From Levilactobacillus suantsaiihabitans (lineage in GTDB: Bacteria; Bacillota; Bacilli; Lactobacillales; Lactobacillaceae): DNA of 64,000 bases. Location: the NCBI RefSeq assembly GCF_004745505.1, contig NZ_RKLX01000003.1, positions 62,001 through 126,000 of the forward strand. The letters are read 5' to 3'. The first letter of the stretch is position 1, and every line of letters begins with the position of its first letter. The translations under genes were made by a program, and so were the position numbers. This document shows, piece by piece, positions 48,861 to 56,086 of the stretch. The notes under the pieces were generated by a model, which saw only the letters and a list, made by a program, of their open reading frames with translations, was not told where the DNA came from and made no database searches.

Positions 48861-51131
48861 ATGAAACGTATTTTTGAGGTACAACCATGGAACGTCATTA
48901 CTCATACTTTTGACCCGAAAGACAAGCGTCTGCAAGAATCCATGACGAGCCTGGGTAACGGCTACATGGGCATGCGTGGTGACTTTGAAGAAGGGTACAG
49001 TGGCGACTCATTGCAAGGCATCTACTTAGGGGGTGTCTGGTATCCTGATAAGACCCGGGTCGGCTGGTGGAAGAATGGCTACCCGAAGTACTTTGGGAAA
49101 GTGGTCAACGCGGTCAACTTCATCAAGTTGCCGATTGAAATCAATGGACAAGCCATTGATTTAGCCAAGGACAAGTTCAGTGATTTTACGTTGGACTTGG
49201 ATATGAAGCAGGGCGTGTTGAACCGCTCCTTCACGGTTGAACGTGGCGACGTCAAGGTTGCTTTGACCTTCCAACGCTTCTTGAGTGTAGCCCAACAAGA
49301 ACTCTCCGTTCAAAAGGTCACGGTCAAGAACTTAAGCGCTGACAGCGTGGACGTCACGATCAAGCCAAGCATCGATGCCGACGTCAAGAACGAAGAAGCC
49401 AACTATGATGAACGCTTCTGGGACGTCTTAGCCGCCGAACAAGGCCAAGACAGCGGTAGCATCGTGGCCAAGACGACACCGAACCCATTTGGCACACCGC
49501 AATTCACCTCTGGGATGGAAATGCGCACGGTCACGGATTTGAAGAACGTCGCCGTGACGCAGCCCAACGACAAGGAAGTCGTCAATGCCTACACCGGCAG
49601 CCTGGCACCCCAAGCCGAGACCAGCCTGGAAAAGCGGGTCATCGTGGTCACCTCTCGCGATTACGACACCCAAGACAAGTTGACGGCTGCTATGCACCAG
49701 TTGAGTGATCAGGTGGCCAAGTCGACTTATGAAGACCTCTTATCAGCGCACACCGCTGTTTGGGCAAAGCGTTGGGAAAAATCCGACGTGGTCATCAACG
49801 GCGACGACGAATCACAACAAGGGATCCGCTTCAATCTGTTCCAGCTGTTCTCCACTTACTACGGTGAAGATTCCCGCTTGAACATTGGGCCTAAGGGCTT
49901 CACCGGTGAAAAGTACGGTGGTGCCACTTACTGGGATACCGAAGCCTTTGCCGTTCCCGTTTACCTGGGTATCACGAACCCAGAAGTCACCCGCAACCTG
50001 TTGATGTACCGTTACAAGCAACTGGACGGGGCTTACGTCAACGCCAAGGAACAAGGCTTAGACGGTGCCCTCTTCCCAATGGTGACCTTCGACGGGATCG
50101 AATGCCACAACGAATGGGAAATCACCTTCGAAGAAATTCACCGGAATGGCGACATTGCCTTTGCCATTTACAACTACACCCGTTACACGGGCGATACCAG
50201 CTACGTCTTGCATGAAGGGGCTAAGGTCCTCACCGAAATTTCCAAGTTCTGGGCTGACCGGGTCCACTTCAGCAAGCGTAACAACCAGTACATGATCCAC
50301 GGCGTCACGGGTCCTGACGAATACGAAAACAACGTTGACAACAACTGGTACACCAACATGTTGGCGCAATGGACCTTGAAGTACACGTTGGAAATCTTGG
50401 ACCAGGTCGACCACGATACGGCCAAGAAGTTAGCGATTTCCGCTGACGAAAAGGCCAAGTGGCAAGATATCGTGGACCGGATGTACCTGCCTTACGACAA
50501 GGACTTGAACATCTTCGTCCAACACGATGGCTTCTTGGACAAGGACATCGAACCCGTCAGTGCTATTCCAGAAGGTCAACGCCCAATCAACCAGAACTGG
50601 TCATGGGATAAGATCTTGCGGTCACCTTACATCAAGCAAGGGGATGTCTTACAAGGTATCTGGGACTTCATCGACGACTACACGCCAGAACAAAAGAAGG
50701 CTAACTTTGACTTCTACGAACCACTGACGGTGCACGAATCCAGCCTGTCACCAGCTATCCACTCCGTCTTGGCGGCTGACTTGCACTACGAAGACAAGGC
50801 CGTCGAGCTTTACAACCGGACGGCCCGGTTGGACTTGGATAACTACAACAACGATACGGTCGATGGCTTACACATCACGGCCATGACCGGTGGTTGGATC
50901 GCCGTTGTTCAAGGCTTCGCTGGCATGCGGGTCCGCAATGATCAATTGCACTACGCTCCATTCCTGCCTAAGCAATGGCAAAGTTACAGCTTCCGGCAAG
51001 TCTTCCGTGGTCGTCTGATCGAAGTCAGCGTCCACGCCGACGGGCCACACTTCAAGTTGATCAGTGGGGAACCATTGACGATTGACGTGGCTGGCGAAAA
51101 GGTTGAGTTGACTAGCGCGGTTACCGAATAA
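48861..51131 (+). CDS. mapA: Maltose phosphorylase (GH65)
   Basis: Cytoplasmic enzyme that converts maltose and phosphate to glucose and beta-glucose 1-phosphate, saving ATP compared with hydrolysis. 756 residues, the family length. Catalytic Glu487 lies in GVTGPDEYENNVDNN; the phosphate-binding region is TVHESSLSPAIHSVLA; the N-terminal GYMGMRGDFEEGY is the substrate block. AAAGGAG lies 11 nt before ATG 48861. The beta-phosphoglucomutase that usually follows is not here; galM (mutarotase) is 2.8 kb downstream on the other strand. Formerly in an operon with malT, now separated by the element at 48056-48682. Confidence 0.95.
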   Translation: MKRIFEVQPWNVITHTFDPKDKRLQESMTSLGNGYMGMRGDFEEGYSGDSLQGIYLGGVWYPDKTRVGWWKNGYPKYFGKVVNAVNFIKLPIEINGQAIDLAKDKFSDFTLDLDMKQGVLNRSFTVERGDVKVALTFQRFLSVAQQELSVQKVTVKNLSADSVDVTIKPSIDADVKNEEANYDERFWDVLAAEQGQDSGSIVAKTTPNPFGTPQFTSGMEMRTVTDLKNVAVTQPNDKEVVNAYTGSLAPQAETSLEKRVIVVTSRDYDTQDKLTAAMHQLSDQVAKSTYEDLLSAHTAVWAKRWEKSDVVINGDDESQQGIRFNLFQLFSTYYGEDSRLNIGPKGFTGEKYGGATYWDTEAFAVPVYLGITNPEVTRNLLMYRYKQLDGAYVNAKEQGLDGALFPMVTFDGIECHNEWEITFEEIHRNGDIAFAIYNYTRYTGDTSYVLHEGAKVLTEISKFWADRVHFSKRNNQYMIHGVTGPDEYENNVDNNWYTNMLAQWTLKYTLEILDQVDHDTAKKLAISADEKAKWQDIVDRMYLPYDKDLNIFVQHDGFLDKDIEPVSAIPEGQRPINQNWSWDKILRSPYIKQGDVLQGIWDFIDDYTPEQKKANFDFYEPLTVHESSLSPAIHSVLAADLHYEDKAVELYNRTARLDLDNYNNDTVDGLHITAMTGGWIAVVQGFAGMRVRNDQLHYAPFLPKQWQSYSFRQVFRGRLIEVSVHADGPHFKLISGEPLTIDVAGEKVELTSAVTE

Positions 51132-51143
51132 TTTATGAAATGT

Positions 51144-51184
51144 AAAATGACGTTCACCAGATTGTTGGTGGGCGCCATTTTTGT
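51144..51184 (+). terminator. Terminator of mapA
   Basis: ATGACGTTCACCA (51147) pairs with TGGTGGGCGCCAT (ending 51178), followed by TTTTTG. Confidence 0.7.
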
Positions 51185-51245
51185 TTTGACTGACATTTTT
51201 AAAACTTAACGGGAAAAAATCTTAAGAATTTTTCAAACGTATGTT

Positions 51246-51447
51246 CCCCTAAAGCTGTGTAGTGATATGCTATAATTAACCCAATCTTTAGGGGAGGTAC
51301 CCGTCTATACATTCTAACTTATAACACCCAGGGTTGAGCTTCAGTTCGATATGACTTGGGTAAACCCAAGTGACGTGAATCGCTGGCAAAACCAGCGTAC
51401 TATTTATTTTGTTGAATCAACAGTGTGGTGATTGTTGGTTTTTCTTT
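51246..51447 (+). ncRNA. Self-contained short transcript unit with hairpins and a 26-codon reading frame
   Basis: An extended -10 (TATGCTATAAT, TATAAT at 51271-51276) lies inside a perfect 9-bp inverted repeat, CCCCTAAAG (51246-51254) and CTTTAGGGG (51286-51294). The RNA from about 51283 would contain an AGGGGAGG stretch, hairpins ACTTGGGTAAACCCAAGT (51354-51371) and CGCTGGCAAAACCAGCG (51381-51397), and a terminator ATCAACA/TGTTGGT (51416-51439) with TTTTCTTT. A frame ATG 51351 to TGA 51431 (MTWVNPSDVNRW...) spans the hairpins but has no ribosome site next to its ATG. Regulatory RNA or tiny gene cannot be decided from sequence. Confidence 0.5.
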
Positions 51448-51464
51448 GAACGATTTCAAAATTG

Positions 51465-51539
51465 AGCATACCCTAGACAAAAATTTTAATCGGATTTGTG
51501 AGTAGTATGCTTGACCTAGTACGTATTAAGGCGTATAGT
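51465..51539 (+). promoter_or_regulatory. hicAB promoter with flanking inverted repeat
   Basis: TTGACC (51511-51516), 17 bp, TATAGT (51534-51539). AGCATAC (near 51465) and GTATGCT (near 51505) form an inverted repeat with the right arm next to the -35, a likely HicB operator. Confidence 0.7.
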
Positions 51540-51564
51540 CTCATTTGTGGGAGGAGTATGGCAT

Positions 51565-51756
51565 TTGAAAATCACTGTTAAAGAGGTTCTCGACGAGCTT
51601 GCAAAAGCTGGATATACCGAAACACGAGTAAAGGGCGATCATCATCGATTTGAAGATGAATGGGGGCACAGAGTAACCGTCCCCTATACTCGCCCTAAAG
51701 ACACCGTTAGTCCGACCACATACCGGTATATTAAGCAGCAAGCAGGATGGCATTAG
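51565..51756 (+). CDS. hicA: HicA toxin, mRNA interferase
   Basis: 63 residues from TTG 51565 (GGGAGGAG 8 nt upstream; a GTG at 51547 overlaps that site). HicA folds as a double-stranded-RNA-binding-like domain and cleaves mRNA. VKEVLDELAKAGYTETRVKG leads to the catalytic histidine segment GDHHRFEDEWG (usual form G-S-H-x-x-F) and VTVPYTRPKDTVSPTTYRYI, as in the family. The HicB gene follows at 40 bp. Toxin first, antitoxin second is the classical order. Confidence 0.9.
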   Translation: MKITVKEVLDELAKAGYTETRVKGDHHRFEDEWGHRVTVPYTRPKDTVSPTTYRYIKQQAGWH

Positions 51757-51796
51757 GCAATGCTTTAAAAGAGTCGCACACAATGAGGTGAAAATA

Positions 51797-52198
51797 ATGG
51801 CGAAAGAAAAAATTGTAGTTTATCCAGCCGTTTTTATCAAAGATGCTGAGACGGCAACATTTACGGTAGTTTTCCCTGACGTTTCTGGCGCAATTAGTCA
51901 GGCCGATTCGCTGGGTGAGGCGATGGTTAAAGCTGAAGAAGTTCTGGGGTTAATGCTATATGATGAACCGAATCTGCCGGAAGCATCTTCCTTGGCAGAA
52001 GTTCAGCGCACACATCCTAAAGACACGGTCCAGTGGGTTGCTGTCGATTTGGTCAAGGCGGCCAAAGGGGTTACCAAGCCATTGGTTAAGAAAAACACGA
52101 CGATTCCAGCAACATTGGCACATGAGGCTAGTGAACGCGGTATTAACTTTAGTGCCGTATTGACCCGGGCATTGAAGGCAGAATTGGGAAAGTCTTAG
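51797..52198 (+). CDS. hicB: HicB antitoxin
   Basis: 133 residues from ATG 51797 (TGAGGTGA upstream). The N-terminal partial RNase H-like fold VYPAVFIKDAETATFTVVFP, with DVSGAISQADSLGEAMVKAE, binds and inhibits HicA. The C-terminus (TIPATLAHEASERGINFSAV, then TRALKAEL) is a ribbon-helix-helix type DNA-binding part, so it can repress its own promoter (51465-51539). A perfect 16-bp terminator hairpin follows. Confidence 0.9.
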   Translation: MAKEKIVVYPAVFIKDAETATFTVVFPDVSGAISQADSLGEAMVKAEEVLGLMLYDEPNLPEASSLAEVQRTHPKDTVQWVAVDLVKAAKGVTKPLVKKNTTIPATLAHEASERGINFSAVLTRALKAELGKS

Positions 52199-52237
52199 TG
52201 AAAAATATGATTGATTAACTTGACGTTTGATAGTTTT

Positions 52238-52276
52238 GCAAATAGGACCACAGCGATTGACTGTGGTCCTATTTGC
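52238..52276 (+). terminator. Strong hairpin after hicB
   Basis: GCAAATAGGACCACAG pairs perfectly with CTGTGGTCCTATTTGC. There is no T run; an A/B fragment begins immediately after. Confidence 0.65.
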
Positions 52277-52279
52277 TCG

Positions 52280-52422
52280 ACCTGTCTGCCCCAGCGTTCC
52301 AACCCATATTTGACGAACGGTAGGCGGCCAGTTCGCATCATGTGGCTGTAAACGACTATTCTTGACGCCATGAGTCGCATGCTAACGGTCGTTCCAACTG
52401 ATTTTCTTCTTTCAACCTTCAG
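52280..52422 (-). repeat. Half copy of the A/B element
   Basis: The A left part in reverse (CCCATATTTGACGAACGG, then the subterminal region) up to the end CTTTCAACCTTCAG (52409-52422). The remainder of A and all of B are missing. Confidence 0.7.
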
Positions 52423-52433
52423 TTTTAACAACG

Positions 52434-52468
52434 AAAAACGCCTACCCGCAATTGGGATAGGCGTTTTT
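52434..52468 (-). terminator. Terminator of the gene 52474-52911
   Basis: ACGCCTA/TAGGCGT stem with A run on the left (minus-strand T run) and TTTTT on the right. Confidence 0.65.
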
Positions 52469-52473
52469 GTCTG

Positions 52474-52911
52474 TTAAAAATCTTTAGGCAAGTTGGTGCG
52501 TTGCTGTTCCTTGGCGCGTACCAAGGGGGCCTCATCTTGCCAGTAGGTCAACCATTCGCCGCTGGTGGTCAGACTTTCGAGCTCCAGCTGCTCGGGGACC
52601 AGCAAGTCTTGTTCGAGCCGGTCCTTGAAAGCGGTGATAAGCTGCTGGATAACGCCCAGGTTTTCCGCCAAATCGGGGCCACCCAGGGTGTTCAATTGTG
52701 GGGCAAATTGCTGGCGAACGGCCTGCTCAATGTCGCGGAGTTTGCGTGCGTTGACGCGTGCCAGCTTGGGTTGGTTGTGAACGTCAAATGCCACGGCTGG
52801 TGTGACACCAACGAATTGCGCGTTGATCTTGGGGGTGTCGATGCCGTAAGGGGAGGCGTCACCGTTACCGAAGACGTCGAATTCCTGTAGGACGGTTAAA
52901 ACTTCTGCCAT
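52474..52911 (-). CDS. Conserved-looking cytoplasmic protein of unknown function (145 aa)
   Basis: 145 residues from ATG 52911 (AAGGAG 10 nt upstream), with a good terminator, so a real gene. No signal peptide or membrane segment. The N-terminal half (DVFGNGDASPYGIDTPKINA; GVTPAVAFDVHNQ) is Gly/Asp-rich; the second half is mainly helical (ARVNARKLRDIEQAVRQQFA; LITAFKDRLEQDLLVPEQLE). I do not recognise the family. Neighbours are hicAB and rpsN, with element fragments on both sides, so context gives no function. Confidence 0.65.
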   Translation of the reverse strand: MAEVLTVLQEFDVFGNGDASPYGIDTPKINAQFVGVTPAVAFDVHNQPKLARVNARKLRDIEQAVRQQFAPQLNTLGGPDLAENLGVIQQLITAFKDRLEQDLLVPEQLELESLTTSGEWLTYWQDEAPLVRAKEQQRTNLPKDF

Positions 52912-53008
52912 GTGTCATGTGCTCCTTCGTATTTGCGTATTGGCCCTAGTTTACGGCATAGAAAAACCCACGTCAAACGGGGCTGCGTTTGGTGTGGGTA
53001 AGAATTGC

Positions 53009-53153
53009 CTGTGAAGGTTGAAAGTGTGATTAACGCGTTAGTTCCCAGAATGACGGGATTCTCCCCGCTAAAGATTAGTGCAAACGGTAGGCGGCCAGTT
53101 CCGGTAATGAAGCGGCTAACAACTCATCCTAACGCCATGGGTGCTTCCTAGTT
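53009..53153 (+). repeat. Internally deleted element retaining one end
   Basis: Left end CTGTGAAGGTTGAAAG (53009-53024), then the A flank in reverse (CAAACGGTAGGCGGCCAG) and subterminal sequence running to the 3' end of rpsN. Modules A and B are essentially lost. Confidence 0.6.
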
Positions 53154-53154
53154 T

Positions 53155-53424
53155 TTACCAGCTAGCCTTGCGAACGCCGGGAATCTGGCCTTTGTGGGCG
53201 AGCTCGCGGAAGTTCAGGCGAGACAAGCCGAATTGGCGCATGTAGGCGTGGGGCCGGCCATCCAAGTGGTCACGGTGGTGCATCCGAGTTGGTGAGGCGT
53301 CGCGGGGTAACAGGGCGAGCGCCGCGTAGTCCCCGGCGGCCTTCAGTGCGGCCCGTCGCTCGGCATAACGTTCGACGGTCGCTTCGATGCGCTTAGCTTT
53401 TGCAATCTTTGACTTCTTTGCCAT
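53155..53424 (-). CDS. rpsN: 30S ribosomal protein S14, zinc-independent paralogue
   Basis: 89 residues, [12 protein letters not shown] to [10 protein letters not shown]. It lacks the CxxC pairs of the zinc-binding S14, and the longer form with [16 protein letters not shown] is the C-minus type. In Bacillota this paralogue (S14b) replaces the zinc form during zinc starvation, under Zur repression. A Zur-box-like palindrome lies 30-45 bp upstream (53454-53468), supporting the same control here. AAGGAG is about 12 nt before ATG 53424. It stands alone, away from the main ribosomal operon. Confidence 0.95.
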   Translation of the reverse strand: MAKKSKIAKAKRIEATVERYAERRAALKAAGDYAALALLPRDASPTRMHHRDHLDGRPHAYMRQFGLSRLNFRELAHKGQIPGVRKASW

Positions 53425-53453
53425 GAATCAGTGATGCTCCTTTATAGTTAGAA

Positions 53454-53504
53454 TAGTAATAATTACGTTTTAACAATCTATCATAGCGCCCAGGAACCTG
53501 TCAA
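53454..53504 (-). promoter_or_regulatory. rpsN promoter with a Zur-box-like palindrome
   Basis: Minus strand TTGACA (53499-53504), 18 bp, TAGATT (53475-53480). GTAATAATTAC (53456-53466) is a perfect palindrome inside TAGTAATAATTACGT, close to the Bacillus Zur consensus TCGTAATnATTACGA, and lies just downstream of the predicted start. Confidence 0.7.
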
Positions 53505-53528
53505 CGAAAGCGACCTGAGAATCCGTAG

Positions 53529-53583
53529 AAAATAGCCACCGCCCATCCCAAGTGAACTTTAGGGGATTGGTGGTGGCTATTAG
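53529..53583. terminator. Long hairpin between rpsN and the A copy
   Basis: AATAGCCACCGCCCATCCC pairs with the arm GGGATTGGTGGTGGCTATT with two mismatches. It has no assigned gene on either side within 100 bp. Confidence 0.5.
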
Positions 53584-53694
53584 ATGATTGATGGAAGTTA
53601 AGTTCGGTCAGTAGGCCGGCGTTCAGACGCGGATACCGGACCAGTTGAAATCGAAAATACAAACAGACGACCTAAACCAGTCGGTCAATCGATC

Positions 53695-53895
53695 ACGAAT
53701 CGTAGCCGAGAGTGGTGGTAAATATGGGCTCAGCCGTGGGAGTTGTCTTAGCGGCGCGGTTCATGCCGCTTAGACAACTGGCGTCTTTGAGACGCGACTT
53801 TCGGCTCAAAGCGAGGGCGAGACCGTCCTTTGGCTCGACCGGTCCGCCCACCGCGTTCCAGCCCATATTTACCGCCACGGCAGGCGGCCAGTACA
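53695..53895 (-). repeat. Module A copy (complete, stand-alone)
   Basis: P1: GTGGTGGTAAATATGGGCT (53712-53730) with AGCCCATATTTACCGCCAC (53860-53878), one G-T. P4: AGTTGTCTTAGCGGC (53741-53755) with GCCGCTTAGACAACT (53765-53779). P3: CTTTGAG/CTCAAAG. There is no module B or terminal repeat. It lies directly downstream of galM on galM's strand. Confidence 0.8.
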
Positions 53896-53924
53896 ACACC
53901 CAACGCGGCCAGCTCCACACTGGC

Positions 53925-54956
53925 TTAGTAAGTCAGATCGTAAGTGATTTCGTACTGCTTGGTCTCGCCGGGTGCCAGCTTGACGTCGCCGAACTCGGGG
54001 AAGTTCTGCGAATCCGGTAAGGTCTGTGCCTCTAACGCCACGCCCATGTAAGGCTGTCCGGCGCCAGTGGCTAATTTCATGTCGGAGGTAAAGGAGTTGG
54101 CCGTGAAGACGACCAGGGCGTTACGTTGGGACTTGATGGTCACGGCGCGGCCGGATTGCGGATCGGACAGCTTGGCAATCGTGTCGTCGGCGCCCGGAGT
54201 GACGTGGTAAACGTCATCGAAGCCCTTTTCGGGGATGTCTTGTAAGCCACGGATGGCGCGACCCAGGTTTTGTCCGTCGGCGAAGTCGTAAGGCGTGCCG
54301 GCGTTGGCAACCATTTTACCTGTAGGCAGCTTTTCGCCGTCGAGGTCTAAATGTTCTTGGCTGTTGATCTGCAGCGTTTGGCCGGAGATCAATTGATCGT
54401 CGCCGACGTTGAAGTAGACGTGCAGCGTGGGGTTGAACAGAGTCAAGGCCGTGGTGTTGCCTTCAAAGGTCAACGTGACGCGGTCGTGGTTATCCAGCGT
54501 GTAGATCATCTTGGCGGTCAGATCACCGGGGTACGAGTCGTCGGCGCCCTTGAAGGTGTGGGTCAAAATGATCCGGGCCTTGTTGGGGTCGGTCGTGTCG
54601 AGATTGCCGGCCCAGTTGACCGTGTTGAAGCCGTGCGGGCCACCGTGCAGGGTATTTTGACCTTCATTGGCGTCGACGTGGACCGTTTGGCCGTCGAGAT
54701 CAAAGGTCCCGCGAGTGATCCGGCCGGCAGTTCGGCCGATACCCATGCAAACGTAGAACGGATTAGCTAAATAATCCGCCATTTTGTGGTAAGATAGCAC
54801 CAGATTCTTATCACCCTTGTCAGTCGGTACCGTTAACTTGTGTAAAGTGGCGCCCCAACTCAAGATGGAAAGAGTCACACCATGATCATTTTCAATTGTA
54901 TACTCTGTGACGGCTTCGTTTTGGTAAGTGTCCCAGTGTTTCGTTGCAGTTTGCAT
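53925..54956 (-). CDS. galM: Aldose 1-epimerase (mutarotase)
   Basis: Interconverts alpha and beta anomers of glucose or galactose. Relevant here because maltose phosphorylase makes beta-glucose 1-phosphate and free glucose. 343 residues with the family blocks: GATLHKLTVP, GRTAGRITRGTF, NTLHGGPHGFNTVNW (catalytic His), YPGDL, the second His in FNPTLHVYFNVG and C-terminal GVALEAQTLPDS (catalytic Glu). ATG 54956. The promoter on the minus strand (TTGACA-18-TATGAT, 55004-55033) is followed by a cre-like TGAAAACGCTTCA. Confidence 0.94.
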   Translation of the reverse strand: MQTATKHWDTYQNEAVTEYTIENDHGVTLSILSWGATLHKLTVPTDKGDKNLVLSYHKMADYLANPFYVCMGIGRTAGRITRGTFDLDGQTVHVDANEGQNTLHGGPHGFNTVNWAGNLDTTDPNKARIILTHTFKGADDSYPGDLTAKMIYTLDNHDRVTLTFEGNTTALTLFNPTLHVYFNVGDDQLISGQTLQINSQEHLDLDGEKLPTGKMVANAGTPYDFADGQNLGRAIRGLQDIPEKGFDDVYHVTPGADDTIAKLSDPQSGRAVTIKSQRNALVVFTANSFTSDMKLATGAGQPYMGVALEAQTLPDSQNFPEFGDVKLAPGETKQYEITYDLTY

Positions 54957-54979
54957 AGCAAGTCCTCGATTCTATTTTT

Positions 54980-55033
54980 CTGAAGCGTTTTCATTTTAAC
55001 CCTATCATATATTTTTATCCGGACAATTGTCAA
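54980..55033 (-). promoter_or_regulatory. galM promoter and cre-like site
   Basis: Minus strand TTGACA (55028-55033), 18 bp, TATGAT (55004-55009), then TGAAAACGCTTCA near 54981-54993, one base short of a full cre. CcpA control is plausible. Confidence 0.55.
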
Positions 55034-55089
55034 ATGCATTTTCCGCTAAAATGACGAAAATGGGGGAAAAATGTCACTGAGGAGGCGAG

Positions 55090-55125
55090 ATGAACCGAAT
55101 TTTAACTTATGCGGATGAATTTTAA
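55090..55125 (+). other. Tiny reading frame with a good ribosome site
   Basis: GAGGAGG then ATG AAC CGA and eight more codons to TAA (MNRILTYADEF). It lies upstream of the lipase-like pseudogene and could be a leader peptide or chance. Confidence 0.2.
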
Positions 55126-55172
55126 ACACGATTGGTTAACAGAAGTGATTGTTTTTCTGCACAAATTTTCAC

Positions 55173-55201
55173 TTGTACGCAATGAAAAGAACTGGCATAA
55201 T
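55173..55201 (+). promoter_or_regulatory. Promoter of the lipase-like gene
   Basis: TTGTAC (55173-55178), 17 bp, CATAAT (55196-55201), with AGGAGG 12 bp further on. Confidence 0.5.
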
Positions 55202-55226
55202 AGATAAGTTCAAGGAGGGTTGCGGT

Positions 55227-56059
55227 ATGGCTAGTAAATTAACTGCGCTCCCAATGGTTTTGGGGGCTAGCTGGTTAGGCTTGTACTGGGCCAGTCGACA
55301 AACGCTGGGCAGCGAACCGCTGAAACGGCGCCGACCTGATTGGCCGTATACCGTGACGCCGACGCTATTTGTGCCAGGCTGGGGTGGTAATGCCTGGACC
55401 TACAACCGGCTCTTGCGGTGGTTGGCGCGACAGGGGATGGGCCATCAAGTGCTCACAATCTGTGTCGACCGCCACGGCGGGCTGCGCGTGAAGGGACATT
55501 GGCCCAATACCGCCAGCAACCCCTTGATTCAAGTCCTGTTTGATCATCCCTTTACGGCGGATTATCAGCAGCAGATCACCTGGATCACCAGTATTTTGCG
55601 GTACTTAAAAAGCCACGACCAAGTGACGACCTACAATTTGGTCGCCCATTCTTGGGGTGGCAGTGCTGCGGTTAGTAGTTTATTTTTGCATGGTGGTGCG
55701 GCGGACATGCCCCAACTCAACCGGATGGTCTTGTTGGGGGCGCCCGTCGATGAACATGACCGAACGCACCCCGTTGATGCAGCTTTTCAGCGGCTTCAAG
55801 CCGTGCGGGCCGACCTGGGTAACCCCTCGGTCCCGGCACCATCCACAACGTCTATGGGACGCTCTCAGGACGGTTGACAGACGGCTCCGTACCGGTCTAT
55901 CAGATTACGGCGCTGCGGTCACTGGTGGCCCCCAGTTCACTGACGTATCACGAACACCACGTTGCCGGTATTGGTCACGGCCGGCTACACGCTTCGCCAC
56001 AAATGTGGCGGTTGATTGCGCGTTTGCTGTGGACTGACGATGGCCTAGACCCTAAGTGA
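55227..56059 (+). pseudogene. DUF915 alpha/beta hydrolase interrupted by a frameshift
   Basis: ATG 55227 (AAGGAGGG 7 nt upstream) begins a lipase-like protein: TLFVPGWGGNAWTYNRLLRW, nucleophile elbow VAHSWGGSAAVSS, LGAPVDEHDRTHPVD. The frame runs out at 55877 in unrelated residues, while the true continuation (GTIHNVYGTLSGRLTDGSVP, then YQITALRSLV and EHHVAGIGHG with the catalytic His) is open in another frame to 56059. The switch lies near 55815-55830 and equals a one-base deletion (or two-base insertion). Without the shift the protein would be about 277 residues and resemble the DUF915 hydrolase at 29167. It is a recent inactivation or a sequencing error. Confidence 0.8.
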
Positions 56060-56086
56060 ATCAAGTGACGAATGGTTTAGCTACTT

